From Paulownia fortunei (Eukaryota > Streptophyta > Magnoliopsida > Lamiales > Paulowniaceae): a stretch of 64,000 nucleotides of DNA. Each line of letters opens with the position of its first letter. Position 1 is the first letter of the stretch. Of the stretch, positions 1 through 11,600 are shown in pieces. Both the position numbers and the translations under genes were made by a program. The stretch is taken from contig JAGSPU010001569.1 of NCBI GenBank assembly GCA_019321725.1, positions 496,001 to 560,000 of the forward strand, given 5' to 3'. The notes beneath the pieces are model-generated. The model was not told the DNA's origin. It saw nothing but the letters and a program-made list of their open reading frames with translations, and searched no databases.

Positions 1-2121
1 AACAGTGGCAAAAGTGAAACAATCTAATCTTTGGCCATTATGCAACATAAGCCAGACTAAGTTCATAGCCTCTACTAAAAGCTCACTGTGTATGTATCCT
101 GAGATCATGGAATTCCAACTGACATCATCCCTTTCGGCCATTCTGGAGAATATACTTTCACAGTCATTTATTTCTCCGCACTTGCCATAGCAAGTAAGTA
201 GAGAATTCTTAACCGCATTATCATGCATAAGGTGATATTTTAACACCAATGCCTGAATCTGACGTGCAAGTTCAACATGAGAAAGAGATGCTGCTGCTGC
301 AAGAATGTTTATAAAGGTTACACTGTTAGGGCTCCATCCAGCTCGCATCATCTCTATGAAATATTTAGTGGCTTCAATAATGGATGCCTCAGAATCACTA
401 AACGCCCTGACAATTGAATTCCAAGACACCTGATCGTGACCATGCATAAAGGAGAACACTTTCCTGCATTCGGTGATACATCCAGTATCAGCATATAATG
501 AAAGAAGGGTATTTGATACTGAAACATCCCAATTGAGTCCCAACTTATATGCTTCGCAATGTATTTGCTCTCCCATCCTCATCCAGCCTAGACTGCTACA
601 AGAACTTAAAGTGCTGATTAACGTGAAATTTGAAGGTATTAGTCCAATTCTCTTCATTGTGCGGAAACTCAATAATGCATCTTCAAAGCACTCATTTTGG
701 TCAAGCCCAGAGATCAGGGAACTCCATGAAACTGAGTCTTTATCAAACATCAAGTTAAAAACAGAAGAAGCATCTTCAATAGCACCACATTTGGCATACA
801 TATTAATCAAACTGTTCCCAACAGAAATACTTGAATCACTTATCCCTGTTCGTGTGAGATACCCATGTACCTCTTTCCCTTTCCTTTTCCCTTCTTCTAG
901 ACATGAGAATTCAGCAAAGGTGCTCAAAAGAAGAACATAGCTATCAGAGTTTAGTCTAACCAGGTCCCTTGTCTCCAAGAAAACATCAACCGCTTCTTCC
1001 CCTTGCTTAAGCTTCACCAATCCAACCATCAAGCCATTCACGGACACTGCATTTCTTGTACCCATATGCTGAAATATACTCCTGGCAGTATCAATCACAC
1101 CAAACCTTGCAAAACCACTCACCAAAGCACTACCCACATACAAATCTTCTACGAGTCCAGACATCTCAATTTTTGCCAGCAACTGCTTGAGCAGTAAGGA
1201 ACCACTATCAGCATTAAGGGATTCGGCTGCAACCGTTATCAAGCTGCCAAATGTATACTCACTAGGCCTAAAACTAAACCCTAAACCCTTTTTTGCATAT
1301 CAGAGAAAAGACCAAAAGCAGAATCTACATCCCCTCTCTGAGAGTAAACCGATATGATAGAATTCCAGGAAATGGAATTCTTATTTTCTATCCCATCAAA
1401 AACACGCCAAGCATAATCACTACCAATGGAACCCACAATACAACTCCCGTACATTGATATCAAGACATTGCACACGACTACATCAAATGCATAACGGGTT
1501 TTTGAAACTAAACCATGAATTTGCATCCCATGTTTTAACCCTCAGCTCCCAATCTCTGACAAGCCCTTAAAACACTCCCAAGTGCATAATGGTTCGGGAT
1601 AAACCCTGCAGACACCATTCTTCCAAATGCAGCAAACGCATCTCTAGGCATTTCATTCTGAGTATACCCAGAAATCAAACACGCCCACGTAACGAATTCT
1701 TATCAGCCATTTCATCGAACACATTATTAGCAGAGACCAAATCTCCATTTCTGACATAAACATTGATGAGCGTATTTCCCATAAACAAATCGCCAACAAA
1801 CCCATTCTTTATTATGTCTGAATGGAACCGTTTGGCTTCAAAATCAGTTCGAGAAAATCGGTATTTTCCAATTAAAAAATCATACTTCTCAGAAATCGCA
1901 AATTCGGGTCTTTCAGATGGGATTCCAGCCTTTGGATTATGGTTCTCAGGACGAACTTGCGTTTGTTTTTGGTCATAAAAAAAACCGAAAATTTGGTGCT
2001 CTGAAACTGAGTTTGAGCGAAAAGCTGAGGCTTTGGTGAGTGAACTAAAATTTGGGTCTGCAGAAATGAATTTGCAGAATAGCCGGCGCGAGGATGATAC
2101 AACGTTCTTAGGAGGAAACAT
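1..2121 (-). CDS. MEF7: MEF7-like pentatricopeptide repeat protein (5' part, broken frame)
   Basis: Organellar PPR protein of the PLS class. Family members bind organelle RNA, and MEF7 (At5g09950) is a mitochondrial C-to-U editing factor. The frame runs right to left and leaves the window at base 1, so the C-terminal E/DYW region is missing. Successive about 35-residue repeats carry the usual landmarks: GDLFMGNTLINVYVRNGDL, NSISWNSIISVYSQRGD, VGNSLINMYAKCGAIEDA, VSWNSMISGYIHSEL. The first ATG in frame is at 2119-2121; the upstream in-frame codon is TTG. No intron is seen, as is usual for PPR genes. Three one-base deficits break the frame, at about 1690, 1540 and 1285. Restoring each gives continuous PPR sequence, and 1-1260 stays in one frame. 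These look like consensus errors rather than decay. The match to MEF7 is from memory of its sequence; another close PLS-PPR paralogue is possible. Confidence 0.85.
1275..1288. repeat. Two telomere-type CCCTAAA heptamers inside PPR coding sequence
   Basis: The + strand reads TAAACCCTAAACCC next to an A/T run. On the coding strand this is read as Lys-Gly-Leu-Gly-Phe-Ser-Phe between two PPR motifs. One of the three frame breaks of the gene lies directly beside it. Confidence 0.7.
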
Positions 2122-3909
2122 TGAGGAGACGTAATTCTTCCGTTCATGTTTCTTTTGCGCGATTTTCAAACTTGAAACATCAATGCGTAATAGTTAACAG
2201 TAGTGCTTGTATGATGATAATGATGCATGAAATTTGATCCTCTCTTGATTTGTGAAGTAATGTTACCAGCATTTCACTCTATGTCATGAATTCTCAAATC
2301 AAAGGGTCGTCGGCGAAAACACTTGCCCCCTTTATATTTAGGCAACTGGACCGAGTGGTGATCCCTTTATTTTGAACCTGGGCGGCCATTTTTCCTTTTG
2401 TGTATAATTTCAAATTTGAAGTTAAATTATATAGATTTTAAAGTTTTTGTTCTCATTAAATTATGAAATTGCTATTAAAAGATGAATTCGCCTCCCAATA
2501 CTAAGAATTCTGACTCGTTTTTTGTCTCCATTAATTATACCAGCAATTTACTCTCTTTTGTTAGTCAAAACAGATGATTTTTTATAAAAAATATATGTCA
2601 AAAAACACACTTAATATTAATTTGACGAGTGTATTACACTTGTATCTATCAATTTTTGAATCGAAGAAAAGATCCTCATAATTGTATATCGAAATATATG
2701 AAAGTTTCTAGAATACACATGCTCATATTTGAATTAAAGCGCAAAGAGAGAGAATACCAGAAACAAAGCCTGGGCATTGCATTTGTTGCAAGCAGTTATG
2801 TTAGTGAGATGATTTCAATTAGAGTAAATGACGAGGAATTAGGGTATGAATCATATACTGAGAATAATTGCAATTTGGCAAACCATTGTACATATGGTCC
2901 ACCTATTAACCTCTACCATACATATGACTCTAGTCTTCAATCATCTATATTCAATAAACAACTATGCTTAATCCAGAGGAACTAGCTTCAGTTTGATGAA
3001 ATAACTGAGAAATACCACTTTTCTTGAGCAAACAGCGAACTGCCACAATCTCAAAAGCACCATCAAACCTTTGAATAAAACAAAACCTGATTGCATGTCT
3101 AAATGAACATTGACCTATGTTAAGCGAATCTAATTGAGTTTAAAGGTATTCCCGTCATTTTTCTGAGATTCCCAATTGGACTATATGTATAATTGAAACC
3201 TAGATCAAAGCATAGTAACATTTTTGAGACTGAGCTTTCTGCTTTGGAATTAAATCTTTCACTGCAAGATAATCCTTCAAGTTTGATAGTTATCAATCTC
3301 AATACAAATATCAAAACTAAAGTTGAAGGGAGACCATGCTTTCATGAAAGAGGAATCCTTATCAAATTACACTTTTAATGATTTGAAGAAGGCTCTTATT
3401 TAGAACTCTGTGTTTAAAACACCAAGGATCGTTCTAGTTATACCCAGAACTCTATTTGCAAATGCAAAGCAAAGGGAACTACATCAGGATATTCACTAAC
3501 TACTGGCAGAACCAATGAAGCAAACATATTAGCATAAATACAGAATGCAATCCATGATACTAAGGATGCCTTCTAATATTTTTTCCCCCAGTTTCCTGTT
3601 GATTCAACTCAGAGCAACAAATCCAGTCATAACACAACCCCAGCAAAAGATTCCAAACAGAATCACATCTTTGCCTGACCAGCCAAGCAAATCACCACCT
3701 CAAACTTCACGAAATCACACCCACGCTCTCTCACCAGCAGCAAACCCCCAACATCCAAATTTTCAGATGCCACCATCATCATTAAGAATGAACAGGAATT
3801 AAATTAAAAAACCATAGGTCCATGAAACAGAAAATCACAGAAATAAAATGAATTTTATACTCTTCATACAAAATAACAGGAAGGAACATGTAGAATTGCA
3901 GGTTTTTCT

Positions 3910-3942
<33 letters not shown>

Positions 3943-4538
3943 GAGAGAGAAGAAATCATAAGATGAGAAAGGAGAGAGATGGAAGATGGGATTGGATGGA
4001 GAAGAAAAAGAGCCTTATGAGAAGAGAGAGAGCCTTTTGTTGAAAGTAATGAGATAAGACACAAACTTAATTGTAAGGAATTTTAATCAATTTTGGGTTG
4101 TCTTCTTAAATCTTAACATGCGCCTCATTAAATTACACTATTGGGTCATAAATCAATCAACCTCCCAACAAAATACATTCAGGACACATAATAATAAAAC
4201 ATCCCAAACCAAATGTCCTAATATATATATTTTGTTGAGTGATCAATGGCAACCGTAGGGATACAGAGAACTCAGAATTTTGAAATTCAAGTTACAAAGT
4301 TATACCCTGCAAGAAATTCAATTACAATAACAATCCATAATTGACAAGCCATACTTCTTGGACAAAAAAGTATAATCTTGATTCAAAATGTGAGCTTAGA
4401 TCAAAATAAGGGGCTAAACTAGCAAAAAGAAACCATCAAAACCGTCGAAAATTCTGACACAGCACAACATGCACCGGAACTCTGCAATGCATGTCTCAAT
4501 TATCCATTCCTCGTTACCTGAAAAGGTACAGATTTCTC
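2122..4538. other. Intergenic between PPR gene and EBP2
   Basis: No gene supported. Short open frames here have no recognisable protein and no splice context. The stretch holds the PPR 5' side, AT-rich DNA, a TA/GA microsatellite near 3910-3952 and, next to EBP2, what should be its 3' UTR. Confidence 0.6.
3910..3952. repeat. Compound (TA)n(GA)n microsatellite
   Basis: About 17 bases of alternating TA run straight into GA repeats, followed by further purine-rich sequence up to about 4040. Confidence 0.9.
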
Positions 4539-5416
4539 TCATATTTTCTGTTTCTTTTTGTTGGGAGCATTGCTTTTATTGAAGGCTCTGAAATCACTCG
4601 TTGTCTCAGACGTGTTCTGCTTCTTCAACCCTTTCCTCCCTCCAAATCCAAATTTGGAATCCCTATAGTCCCTGTCCTTCCTCTTTTTATCAAATCCTTT
4701 CTTCCCCTTTCCACCACCTTGTTTTGCCTTACCTCCAGAACGATCCCTGGAGCCACTCCTGGCCTCTTCTTACTTGATCTCTCAAATGCTTTCCCATCTT
4801 CAAAAGCCAAACTAAGGTCACCATCTTTATCACCCCCAGCAAACCCACTCTGCTTCCTTTGCTTCCTCCAGTTCTTAACAGATTCTATCTCTTCTTTCTT
4901 CTGTTTAGCCCTCTCCTTCTGCTTTTGCACCTGTATCTCCTTGGCTAACTTTTTGTTCTCCCTCGCCTTCCTTCTCTCCTCAGCCTCCTCAGCCTTTCTC
5001 TTCTCTGCCAAGAGGCGGCCCTTCACTTTCTCCATGTGCGTATCAGATTTTACCATTTCAGCGTAATAGTCAGAAGGCCTAAGGAAAGGCAGGCCCATTG
5101 ACTGAAACTTCGTAAATGCCTGCCTTGCACCCTCAAGTGCCTGTGTATAGAAAGCAAGCTCCCGAGTGAGGTCATCGTTCACATCCACCTCTTGCTCCTG
5201 ATCAATATCAACTGAAAGCTTGTGTATCCAGTCTACATTTTCAGGCCAGCCGATATCTCCAAGTTTATCAAGCAAGCCAGCCTTGTTGAACACTGCAGTC
5301 TTTGACGGCTCGTTTAACTTCACATCTTCATCTTCTTCTGATTCTGATTCAGACTCAGAAACCACAGGATCATCATCTTCCATCCCCCTACTGTTCAATG
5401 TTAAGTTACTCTGCAT
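4539..5416 (-). CDS. EBP2: rRNA-processing protein EBP2 homologue (one frame break)
   Basis: Nucleolar factor for 27S pre-rRNA processing and 60S subunit assembly. The protein has an acidic Ser/Asp/Glu N-terminus, the family core (DWIHKLSVDIDQEQEVDV, then ELAFYTQALEG, then LPFLRPSDYYAEMVKSD), a Lys/Arg/Glu-rich coiled coil (AEERRKARENKKLAKEIQ) and a basic C-terminal tail with RDSKFGFGGRKGLKKQNT. The start is the ATG at 5414-5416; the codon in frame further upstream is TTG. The frame is broken near 4745, where a run of G looks one base short. Read straight through, it ends early at 4625; after the break it continues with the conserved tail to a TGA at 4539-4541. Total is about 290 residues, normal for plant EBP2. 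A 716-bp 5' UTR intron (5452-6167, GTTTAT...CTCAG) is predicted. Confidence 0.92.
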
Positions 5417-5451
5417 GATTATTTCTTCTTCTTGGAAAAACACAATAAAAT

Positions 5452-6167
5452 CTGAGAAAAAAATAAAAAATAAACCACTTAAAAAAAAAAAACCGCTTGA
5501 AGCTCAATCGTACACACAAAATTATTGAATGTTAAGGACATCAGCAAACAACATTTTATAGGGTGACAGACTATAGAAATGGAAAAAACAATACTAGTTC
5601 CCCACCGCTGGCTTCAGATTGGAAGCCAGCATATTATTCATTGATTTTAACATATAACTCCCGATTACTGAATCATTTTTTCTCAGCAACCTTTCAAGGG
5701 GTTCGTAATTTAATGGTTACAACAAATATTTTCCAACTTGCCTGCAATGTAAAGAAATTGAGAAGAAATTCCAGGTAGAGTAATCTCTCACAAAATACCT
5801 GTTTTGCAATGAGCTACCTCACCAATCCGAGGTAACAAATCACAGGCCAAAAACAAAAAGTACTGACAATGCTTAAAATAGGAAAATTCCACTTCCACAG
5901 AACCATTACAATTCACAACGTTTTTAAAAAAAATAAAAAATCCAAAGGTCATGTCAATGAACAAACCTAAAGCACATTAGAAAAATCGTATCGATGAAGA
6001 ATAATAATAAACCCCAACTGGAAATTCCAAAAACCTATAAGCTTTTCATGCAAAGAACATACATCAGCTCTTATACAAATGGGTTTTGATAAAATCTCCT
6101 CAAGATAATCAGAATAACTCAAATAAAATTTAAAGATCTAAGATCATAAATAAAAATAAAAATAAAC
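5452..6167 (-). other. Predicted 5' UTR intron of EBP2
   Basis: On the minus strand a donor AAG|GTTTAT at 6168/6167 pairs with a pyrimidine-rich acceptor CTCAG|ATTTTATTG at 5452/5451, 35 bases before the EBP2 start codon. Leader introns are common in plant ribosome-biogenesis genes. No transcript evidence is available. Confidence 0.5.
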
Positions 6168-6388
6168 CTTAAGTGAAAACCGAGCTCTTAGCTCTTTGTC
6201 GTCTTCTCCTTTGCCTCAACACTTTTTACCACTATCTCTTAGAAACAAATAAAATGATTTAGAAACAAATAAGATGGTTCAAATTTTGGCGAGAGAGAGT
6301 AGTTTGATGCAGTGAAAATGAGAGGAGAGGAAAGCGGCGGGACAGGGCATAAGTCGCACACCCGATTGAGAGAGAAGGAATGATGATA

Positions 6389-6420
6389 TTAGGGTTTTAG
6401 TCTATATTTGGGTTTAGGGG
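6389..6420 (-). promoter_or_regulatory. Telo-box type motifs upstream of EBP2
   Basis: Two AAACCCTAA-like sequences lie on the minus strand at 6389-6397 and about 6410-6420, just upstream of the predicted leader exon. Telo-boxes are a known feature of plant ribosomal protein and ribosome-biogenesis promoters, which suits a nucleolar factor. Confidence 0.55.
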
Positions 6421-8634
6421 TCTTGACACAATCTTATCCTCAAATGGTTTTCCTTTTTTCTTTTTCACATTTTGCTACTTACAAAGTTCAATTCAATCGT
6501 TGAGAAATAAAAAAAGCTCCTATAATATAAAAAAAAAAAATCTCAATACTAAAATTTGTTTTATTTTTTTGGTTCAAAGTTAAACAAGTTCAATTAATAA
6601 TCTTAAAAATAATTAAATAATATTTTTTTAAATTTTATTATCACACTATTGTAATAATATTAATTATAATAAAAACCCATTTTTTCCTCGATTCAAGGAT
6701 TTGATAATTTTTTTTAATGTTTATTGTCATCTTACATATAACCTAATTTTTTTGTTACATCCTCGATATCATTACTTTTGAGAAAATGACAAGTTTTAAA
6801 TACCTTGATATTTGTCTAAATTTACAAAAATATTTCCTAAAATTTGTTCACGTGTACACAAATTTCTCTAAAATTTATCCAATTTGTTAACTTCCATTGA
6901 GATTTATAATGTTTATAACTTGTGATAATATATTAAAAATACATATGTAATATTAATGAATGTATTGTAAATTACTTTAATTAAAATTACTAGTATTTAA
7001 AAAATTGGGTACGTATCTCTTATATTTTATTTTTAATTCATCTTATCTTCTATTTAATAAAATTAAGGTACCATAATACTCTTGTCCCATCATATGAACA
7101 CCGAATCAACTATTTATGTCCAAAAATCTTACTTTTAAAAATTAATTTGAATTTTTAAGTTTGAAAGATATTTACAAGTGAAAGAGAAAAAAACAATAAC
7201 CAAATATATATTTAGATCCATAAAATATATTTTTTCCAATCATTCTTCTCCATTTTCAACATTTTTAGAAAAAAATATCAAAATAGACTTAGAGACAAAT
7301 TTTAACATTTTTTTTTTAATAAAAACAACCATTAGAGAAACCCAAAGTAATAACCATTCATCGCCATTGAAAGTTTTAAACATTTATTCGATTAAATTTA
7401 TGTTGTACAGTAATTTTAGAGAAGTTGCATATTTTATTATCCTTATTTTTGCAAATAAATTATTAATAGTAGGACATTTATCTAAAATATAAATAGAGTT
7501 GTTAAAAAAATATTAAAAATTTAAAATCAAAATACAATAGTAATAAGAATCAAGTTAAAAGATAAAACAACATTTTTTGTTAAGCTTTATTACTAAAATT
7601 TTCTGTCATGGTCGTATGTATTTTTACTAATTATCCCTATATACTACTATCTTATTAAAATTGTGGTACTGAAAATATTTTCATCAAAAAACTGCAGCTT
7701 TAAGCCTTCATTCTCATTTTTTAATTACCGCAAACTCCATACACAATCTCAAATACAATCACGTGTATTACCCAACTTTAAGATAAAAAGGGCTTATGTT
7801 TTTTTCCCTCTCTCTCTCTTCATTCATACGAGAAAGTTCTGCATAAGCCTCACATTGTTTCAAGACGACTCAAGTTCAAAAGGATTTCTGACAGGTGGAG
7901 TCCAAGTTCAAAACTCTATGGAATATAGCATTAACTATATAACCAGTAACAAAACCAGAAAACCAAAATTGGAGGGCCAGCATTCCCCATGCCTATATGC
8001 AGCTCACCCCTAAGGGAGCAAAGACCAGAGAGCAGGGTTTATTAGTTCTGATCAGTTGGAAACAAACGGCAAACACGATGCAAACTTCAAAACCCAAATG
8101 CTATGTGATGTGCACTACAAATTATCAAGCCTTAAGGTAGGTCAAGTCAAGCATTCAGATACCAGAAACTGCAATATACCACTGGCCGATCAACAAACAA
8201 AAGCACAGAGTGCATAGAATGGAAAAAGATTGCAACAATCAACCGGACACATACATGCAGAGCAACATCTAGATAGATATGTTACATTATTTTTAAATAA
8301 TTGGAATTCTAACAAAGTACTTGTCTATATATACGATTAAAAGATAACTGTACAGTCTTTGCACAAGGAGATGTTGACAGAAATGGTCAACGAGAAAAGA
8401 TTATATGCCCTACACATTCACCTTGAAACATGGTCTACTCGTGTTAATCAGTGAAAGCCATATATACACATTTCCCAACTGAAGTGAAAGAAAGAGCTTC
8501 CTCTTTTTCCATCTCAATCAGCTCCTCCAACCACTACGGCTACTCAGCGTCTAAACCAGCTTCTCACATATGTACAGCACCAACCTAAATCCATATTCAC
8601 ATGTTATATACCTGTTCAGCCATGATATGGAAGA
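6421..8634. other. Very AT-rich intergenic, then probable UPL4 3' UTR
   Basis: 6421 to about 7650 is extremely AT-rich with many homopolymers and no supportable gene. From about 7900 to 8634 the composition becomes more balanced; this is likely the 3' UTR and downstream region of the minus-strand UPL4 gene. Confidence 0.5.
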
Positions 8635-11600
8635 TTACGAAAGGTGAAATGATCCCTGTCCCTCTATTACGGCATACAAAAGCTTCTCTTTCATAACTTC
8701 CTGCAAAATAAACACTCGAAATCTAAATGTTGCATCCACAAAAGAATGAAGAAAAGATAAGTAGAAAAGAATGAGGTGGACTTTTGAAGAGTAAGGCGGA
8801 AGCTTCAAATAATTGGCACAGGTCATCACACTAGGCAAGTCAGCATCTATCCCCTTGCTACAATGCTGTAAAAAAACCAGAAAACAGGAAATTCCATATT
8901 CAGTTCACAAAATAGAAAAAAGCAACAAAATCAAATGCAAGGAATATCATTATTCTGACCTTCCGAACAATTGTAAGTTTAGGGTTGAGGGAAGCCAACC
9001 CCCAGTTGGAAGCCGGGGTGCCCCAGTCACAAACTGCAAGAATGCTCTTTGCTGCTCCAAATCAAACTCTTGCATGATCTCCAGTAACTAATTGTTAAAA
9101 TAAATATCCATCAGTAGAAAAATATAAAATACTGAGATCTAAAATCAAAAGCAACCAATAGATTTATACTGACGTTTACAATCGGAGGACTGCTAATTGT
9201 GTACCCATGATCAAATTTGATGTGATCCAAAAGTTCGTCTGACTGTATTCAAGAAGGTGAAATTAAAAAGACAAGAAAAGGCTTTAGTAGTCTGCCAGAT
9301 AAACAAGCATGCATTTCAGAGCAAGAAGTTAGATTAGTTAACGCAAAGTGTAATCAGCATACATTCCACAGCACATGTTCTCCACATAGTAAACGCTCCA
9401 ATTCTTCTTCTGTGAAAACCTTTAGATGTCTAATAGGGAAGACCTGAAAACCATTGAATAAGGTGGAGGAATTCAACATTATAAACTTGTCATCAACTAA
9501 ATCATAAGAGATTTCAAAACAGAAACAGAGAAGAATGCAGCAATAACAAACACACAAAATTGTCTTCATAAAGGACATTTGAAACCCTGTTACAGAATTC
9601 AGAATGCATCTCCACCAAAACTGAAGGTAAATGATGATTAATGTTCAGCAACACAACCTGATTGAAACCTGACTTGAATGCTTCCACTTGTGTAGAAATT
9701 CCAGATTTTGTTGTTGCGTCGACCATAAATGTAACATATTCCTCCAAATTATAGAGATTTACCTATATCAAAATCCAACTTAAATAGAACGAATGCCTTG
9801 GATTTATCAATCTAAATATCAGATCAAGGTAAAAGCTAGGAAGACTGCAAAAGCTAACCATCTTTGAATCAGAGCCCGAAACAAGAACATAATCTGGATA
9901 CCCAGGAAGGGTAAAATCAAGGCATAGATCCTCAATTTTCGAGTTCCGCAAGCGCACATCAAGATCATGTGATTTTTCTTCACAAAGAGACCTCAAATAC
10001 TCCTTCCTTTCAACAACAGCCTGGAACTCTAAAAGAGCCCTACCAAATGCAGGATCAAACGATTGGATGTCGTACAGAGTAAGTTCCTACATAAAGGATA
10101 ATGAAAAAGGTAGATCAAATGGAAATTTAGTAAATCACAATGAACCAAGTGGTCAATATCAAAACAATCATACCTTCCCCAGAATGAGTTTATAGAAAGC
10201 TTTCGAGAATGGAAGATCTAAAACCCTACCATCTTGAAGAGCTTTAGCAACTATCTGTCCCAAAAGAGCAAACTTTTTAATCACTTCTGAATATACTGTG
10301 CTACTTGATGTGCTCAGCAAAGGTGACCAAGGGCCGGGGGAAGAGTCCAAAGGAGACACCAGAAATCCAGAATTCTCAGCCTCTAAAACAGTTGTGCAGT
10401 TAAGTGAGACACAGTCATCTCTCCACATCCCTAAGCCCTTCTCTGAAACTCATGGCAGACCAATGTATAGAACTCCAATGTAGGACCAAGACCAGTACCC
10501 ACCTCTTCATTATATTCCACCTCAAGAAGAACCTTGTGACGGGCATGGAGTTCCATCATTTGGGCAGCAGATTCTAGTATTTTATTCCGATGGACCAAAA
10601 TCTTCTTGCGAGGAAAGTTTCCATGGTTGGGCTGCCTGCCACTGGAACCTCCAGCATTACCACTAGACATCGAATGAGTTTGAATTGGCAAACGACCTAA
10701 TGCTGCCAGATGAAAATACTTACACCTTGCTTCAAAACCAAATAAGAATGGGTACCAATCCATTAACTGGGTACACCATGCAGGCATGGCCCAACAGAGA
10801 CAGCCATAGGATCCCGCATCTGCTGTTCAAGTTTTTCTGTTAACTTCTTGTTGACAAATTCATTTTGGGGAACTTCACAAACCACTACATATAACTTATC
10901 CAAATCATCAATTCTTCCTTCTGCAAACCCATTTGTTCTCTCACGGGACATCAGATGAAATCTCAATCTGTTTATTCCTTCCAAACTTTTCAGAAGGGAT
11001 AACATATCATAAGTTGGGCCCAATTTCTCAAAGTCAACTTCAGAAACAAACATGCGAGAAAAAAATGGAGTGTACTGAAAAAATGAGGCTCTTTTAGATA
11101 AAAGAGAACATAGATCCTCATCTGGACTACGCTTAGCATGACTAGGTTTGGTTGTCATGTGTCTTCTGTAAGTTATTTTGTATACACGAGTCCACAGGCT
11201 TGCACTTGGGATATTATCATGTTCTGTTTCAGTTTGCTGTTTGAGAATAGACTGATATAGTGTCAATTCACAGTTCAGTTGCTGCCCTTCCAAATAAAAT
11301 AGCAACTTTGCTGAAGTATCTTCACTATCACTGCATCCTGGATGATCCATATTCGTTCCGCCATCCTCTTGAAGAGGATTATGCTCCTCTTGCTCAACAG
11401 GATCCTTGTATAGGAATAAGTAGAAAAATATAAGTGTTGTCTTAATACTACGAAATAACAGCCATAGAATCAACAGACTGTGACAAGGAGAAGAGAAAAC
11501 TGAATATATAAGCATAGATAATTGTTATGTGAAAGCAATAGTAGGAGACCAAAATAAGTGGAAAGGAAATTAAAAGAATAAACCGACACACAAATATCTA

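Noticed and set aside
1..2121. Calling the PPR gene a pseudogene
   Set aside because: Its three frame breaks are of the same one-base kind as those in essential genes such as RPL4 and RH42, and the residues between them are well conserved.
1875..2147. Alternative ATG at 2147 for the PPR gene
   Set aside because: It opens a different frame that ends at about 1872 without PPR motifs; the PPR frame starts at 2121.
2629..2985. 118-codon + strand frame
   Set aside because: AT-rich, no recognisable domain, no splice context; length compatible with chance.
4491..5066. 191-codon + strand frame over EBP2
   Set aside because: Antisense of the Lys/Glu-rich EBP2 coiled coil; no recognisable protein.
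7178..8013. + strand frames of 104 and 116 codons
   Set aside because: Lie in very AT-rich spacer or likely UPL4 3' flank; composition Phe/Ile/Asn/Lys typical of random AT-rich DNA.
10298..10483. + strand frame inside UPL4
   Set aside because: Antisense shadow of the HECT-domain exon 10.
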